DNA from: Pedobacter nototheniae | Lineage (GTDB): Bacteria > Bacteroidota > Bacteroidia > Sphingobacteriales > Sphingobacteriaceae | Direction: 5' to 3' | Assembly: GCF_004335085.1 (NCBI RefSeq) | Contig: NZ_RQRS01000025.1 | Location: forward strand, 1 to 64,000 | DNA length: 64,000 bases | Shown here: in pieces, positions 62,910 to 64,000 of the stretch | Position numbering within the stretch: position 1 is the first letter of the stretch | Layout: each line of letters opens with the position of its first letter | Made by a program: the position numbers and the translations under genes | The notes under the pieces: model-generated | Seen by the model: only the letters and a program-made list of their open reading frames with translations | Database searches by the model: none | What the model was told of the DNA's origin: nothing

Positions 62910-63553
62910 AAGTAAAAAAAGTAGCAGTTGCTGTAATCATCATTTTTCATTTGGTTGGTTTATTGGGTTTCATAATTCCTGCGGCGCAACCATACTTTAT
63001 AAAAATGGTTCCTTTTCATTTACTGCTTATGTTTGCGGTAATTATATTTACCTACAACGCTAATGTTAAAAGATTGGCGCTATTTGTTTGTGGCGTATTT
63101 TTATGCGGTTTTTTGGTTGAAGTGCTAGGCGTTAATACAGGTAAAATTTTTGGTAGTTATTATTATGGAACTACATTAGGATATAAATTAGCAGCTGTTC
63201 CACTTTTAATGGGGGTAAATTGGGTAATCCTTATTTTTAGTGTTGGCCAAATGATGAAAAGCCTTAAAATTAGAAATACAATATTAGCCTCTCTACTTGG
63301 TGGCTTAATTTTAATTACACTAGATTTTTTTCTGGAACCGGTAGCCATGAAATTCGATTACTGGCAATGGGATAATCATGAAATTCCGGGGCAAAACTTT
63401 GTCGCCTGGTTTATAGTGTCTGTAATTCTGCTGAAATTTTATTACGCACTGGATTTAAAACAGCAAAAGTATATAGGTACCACAATGTTTGTTGCCCAGC
63501 TCATATTTTTTGTTGTCTTATACATGACAACCGGATCAAATATTTTTGCTTAA
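62879..63553 (+). CDS. CruF-like carotenoid 1'-hydroxylase (DUF422)
   Basis: A 224-residue membrane protein with about seven helices, matching the CruF/DUF422 carotenoid biosynthesis family, which hydrates the psi end of a monocyclic carotene. Conserved acidic/His positions are in FLVEVLGVNTG, LDFFLEPVAMKFDYWQW. It overlaps the GT2 gene by 31 bp, and its stop lies inside the ispH promoter box. Confidence 0.84.
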   Translation: MEGQKDKTDLKVKKVAVAVIIIFHLVGLLGFIIPAAQPYFIKMVPFHLLLMFAVIIFTYNANVKRLALFVCGVFLCGFLVEVLGVNTGKIFGSYYYGTTLGYKLAAVPLLMGVNWVILIFSVGQMMKSLKIRNTILASLLGGLILITLDFFLEPVAMKFDYWQWDNHEIPGQNFVAWFIVSVILLKFYYALDLKQQKYIGTTMFVAQLIFFVVLYMTTGSNIFA

Positions 63554-63558
63554 TTTTG
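63551..63558 (+). promoter_or_regulatory. ispH minus-7 box (TAATTTTG), leaderless context
   Basis: Exact TAnnTTTG match overlapping the CruF stop codon and ending 7 nt before the ispH ATG. Confidence 0.6.
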
Positions 63559-63565
63559 TACAATA

Positions 63566-64000
63566 ATGAGCAATAACTTACAAGTTACCATAGATAAATC
63601 ATCAGGCTTCTGTTTCGGCGTAGTTTACGCTATAGAAATGGCTGAAGATATTTTAGATAGCGAAGGATATTTATACTGCCTTGGAGATATTGTTCATAAC
63701 GATGAAGAAGTGGAAAGACTAACCGATCGCGGATTGAAAATCATTGATCATGAAGTTTTAAAAACCCTGAAAAACGAAAAGGTTTTAATAAGGGCACATG
63801 GTGAAGCTCCTTCAACCTATCAATTGGCGTTAGAAAATAACCTTACTCTAATTGATGCTTCTTGCCCGGTGGTTTTAAAGCTGCAAAACAGAATTAAAAA
63901 CTCACATGATGATGACGAACAAATTCTGATTTTTGGTAAACATGGCCATGCAGAAGTTATCGGTTTACAAGGTCAAACAGATGGTAAAGCCATTGTTTTT
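63566..64000 (+). CDS. ispH: 4-hydroxy-3-methylbut-2-enyl diphosphate reductase IspH (partial)
   Basis: The first 145 codons of IspH/LytB, the last enzyme of the MEP isoprenoid pathway, cut by the window edge. Cluster Cys16 in SSGFCFGVVYAIE and Cys100 in DASCPVV are present, as is VLIRAHGEAP with the conserved His78; the third Cys lies beyond the window. It supplies the diphosphates used by the polyprenyl synthase and carotenoid genes. Starts 12 bp after the CruF stop. Confidence 0.93.
   Translation, partial: MSNNLQVTIDKSSGFCFGVVYAIEMAEDILDSEGYLYCLGDIVHNDEEVERLTDRGLKIIDHEVLKTLKNEKVLIRAHGEAPSTYQLALENNLTLIDASCPVVLKLQNRIKNSHDDDEQILIFGKHGHAEVIGLQGQTDGKAIVF

Noticed and set aside
1..64000. tRNA, rRNA, phage, integrase or transposase genes
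   Set aside because: None of their motifs or structures was found by reading both strands; absence is judged by eye only.

Overview
The window is bacterial chromosome from a Bacteroidota member, most likely Sphingobacteriaceae (Pedobacter-like). The basis is AT-rich DNA with dense coding on both strands, recurrent TAnnTTTG minus-7 promoter boxes (the Bacteroidetes sigma-A type) and few Shine-Dalgarno sequences. The gene families also fit: CCC-motif membrane protein, head GIN domain, YARHG lipoprotein, bacterial GH3, the folP-DUF1599-DoxX block, CruF-type carotenoid gene and GG-leader peptides. I found no rRNA, tRNA, prophage, insertion sequence or CRISPR array. The species is inference.

Layout. 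1-9.7 kb: flavin/2Fe-2S reductase, an orphan GG-leader peptide, uvrA, TatD nuclease, asparaginase, then a persulfide dioxygenase-rhodanese fusion beside a YpdA-type bacillithiol disulfide reductase. 9.7-13.3 kb: accessory stretch with a long inverted-repeat (MITE-like) element, its rearranged relatives, a phytase-like lipoprotein and an alpha/beta hydrolase. 13.4-22 kb: polyprenyl synthase-terC, M28 peptidase, CBS protein, a candidate small RNA, two lipoproteins, a second GG-leader peptide, ahcY. 22-29 kb: polysaccharide deacetylase, GT39/GtrA pair, pdxJ, a 41-bp tandem array, EamA transporter, lipoprotein, glycosyltransferase-like gene. 29-37.7 kb: gcvP, small membrane proteins, a DUF4157 (eCIS core) mini-protein with a CDP-alcohol phosphatidyltransferase, YceI, MBL hydrolase, sulfatase. 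37.8-45.1 kb: one long collinear unit recJ-lptB-GH3-six small envelope genes. 45.2-51.3 kb: bacilliredoxin, divergent cdaA and folP, then DUF1599-DoxX-permease-DinB-aroK. 51.3-64 kb: thioesterase, carotenoid desaturase, M28 peptidase, DoxX, a 36-residue peptide gene, rlmD, head GIN protein, phosphoribosyltransferase, membrane protease with AraC regulator, and a carotenoid-tailoring operon (acyltransferase, GT2, CruF) running into ispH, which is cut by the window edge.

Systems. Three genes 37 kb apart form a bacillithiol/persulfide redox set (dioxygenase-rhodanese, YpdA-like, bacilliredoxin). Polyprenyl synthase, a CrtI/CrtD-type desaturase, CruF-like hydroxylase, GT2, acyltransferase and IspH fit an acylated carotenoid glycoside pathway. 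The least explained items are two orphan GG-leader Cys-rich peptides with no exporter or protease nearby, the free-standing DUF4157 protein, a promoter-hairpin-terminator unit that looks like an undescribed small RNA, the 41-bp GC-rich tandem array, and the 36-residue peptide with an unusually strong ribosome-binding site.
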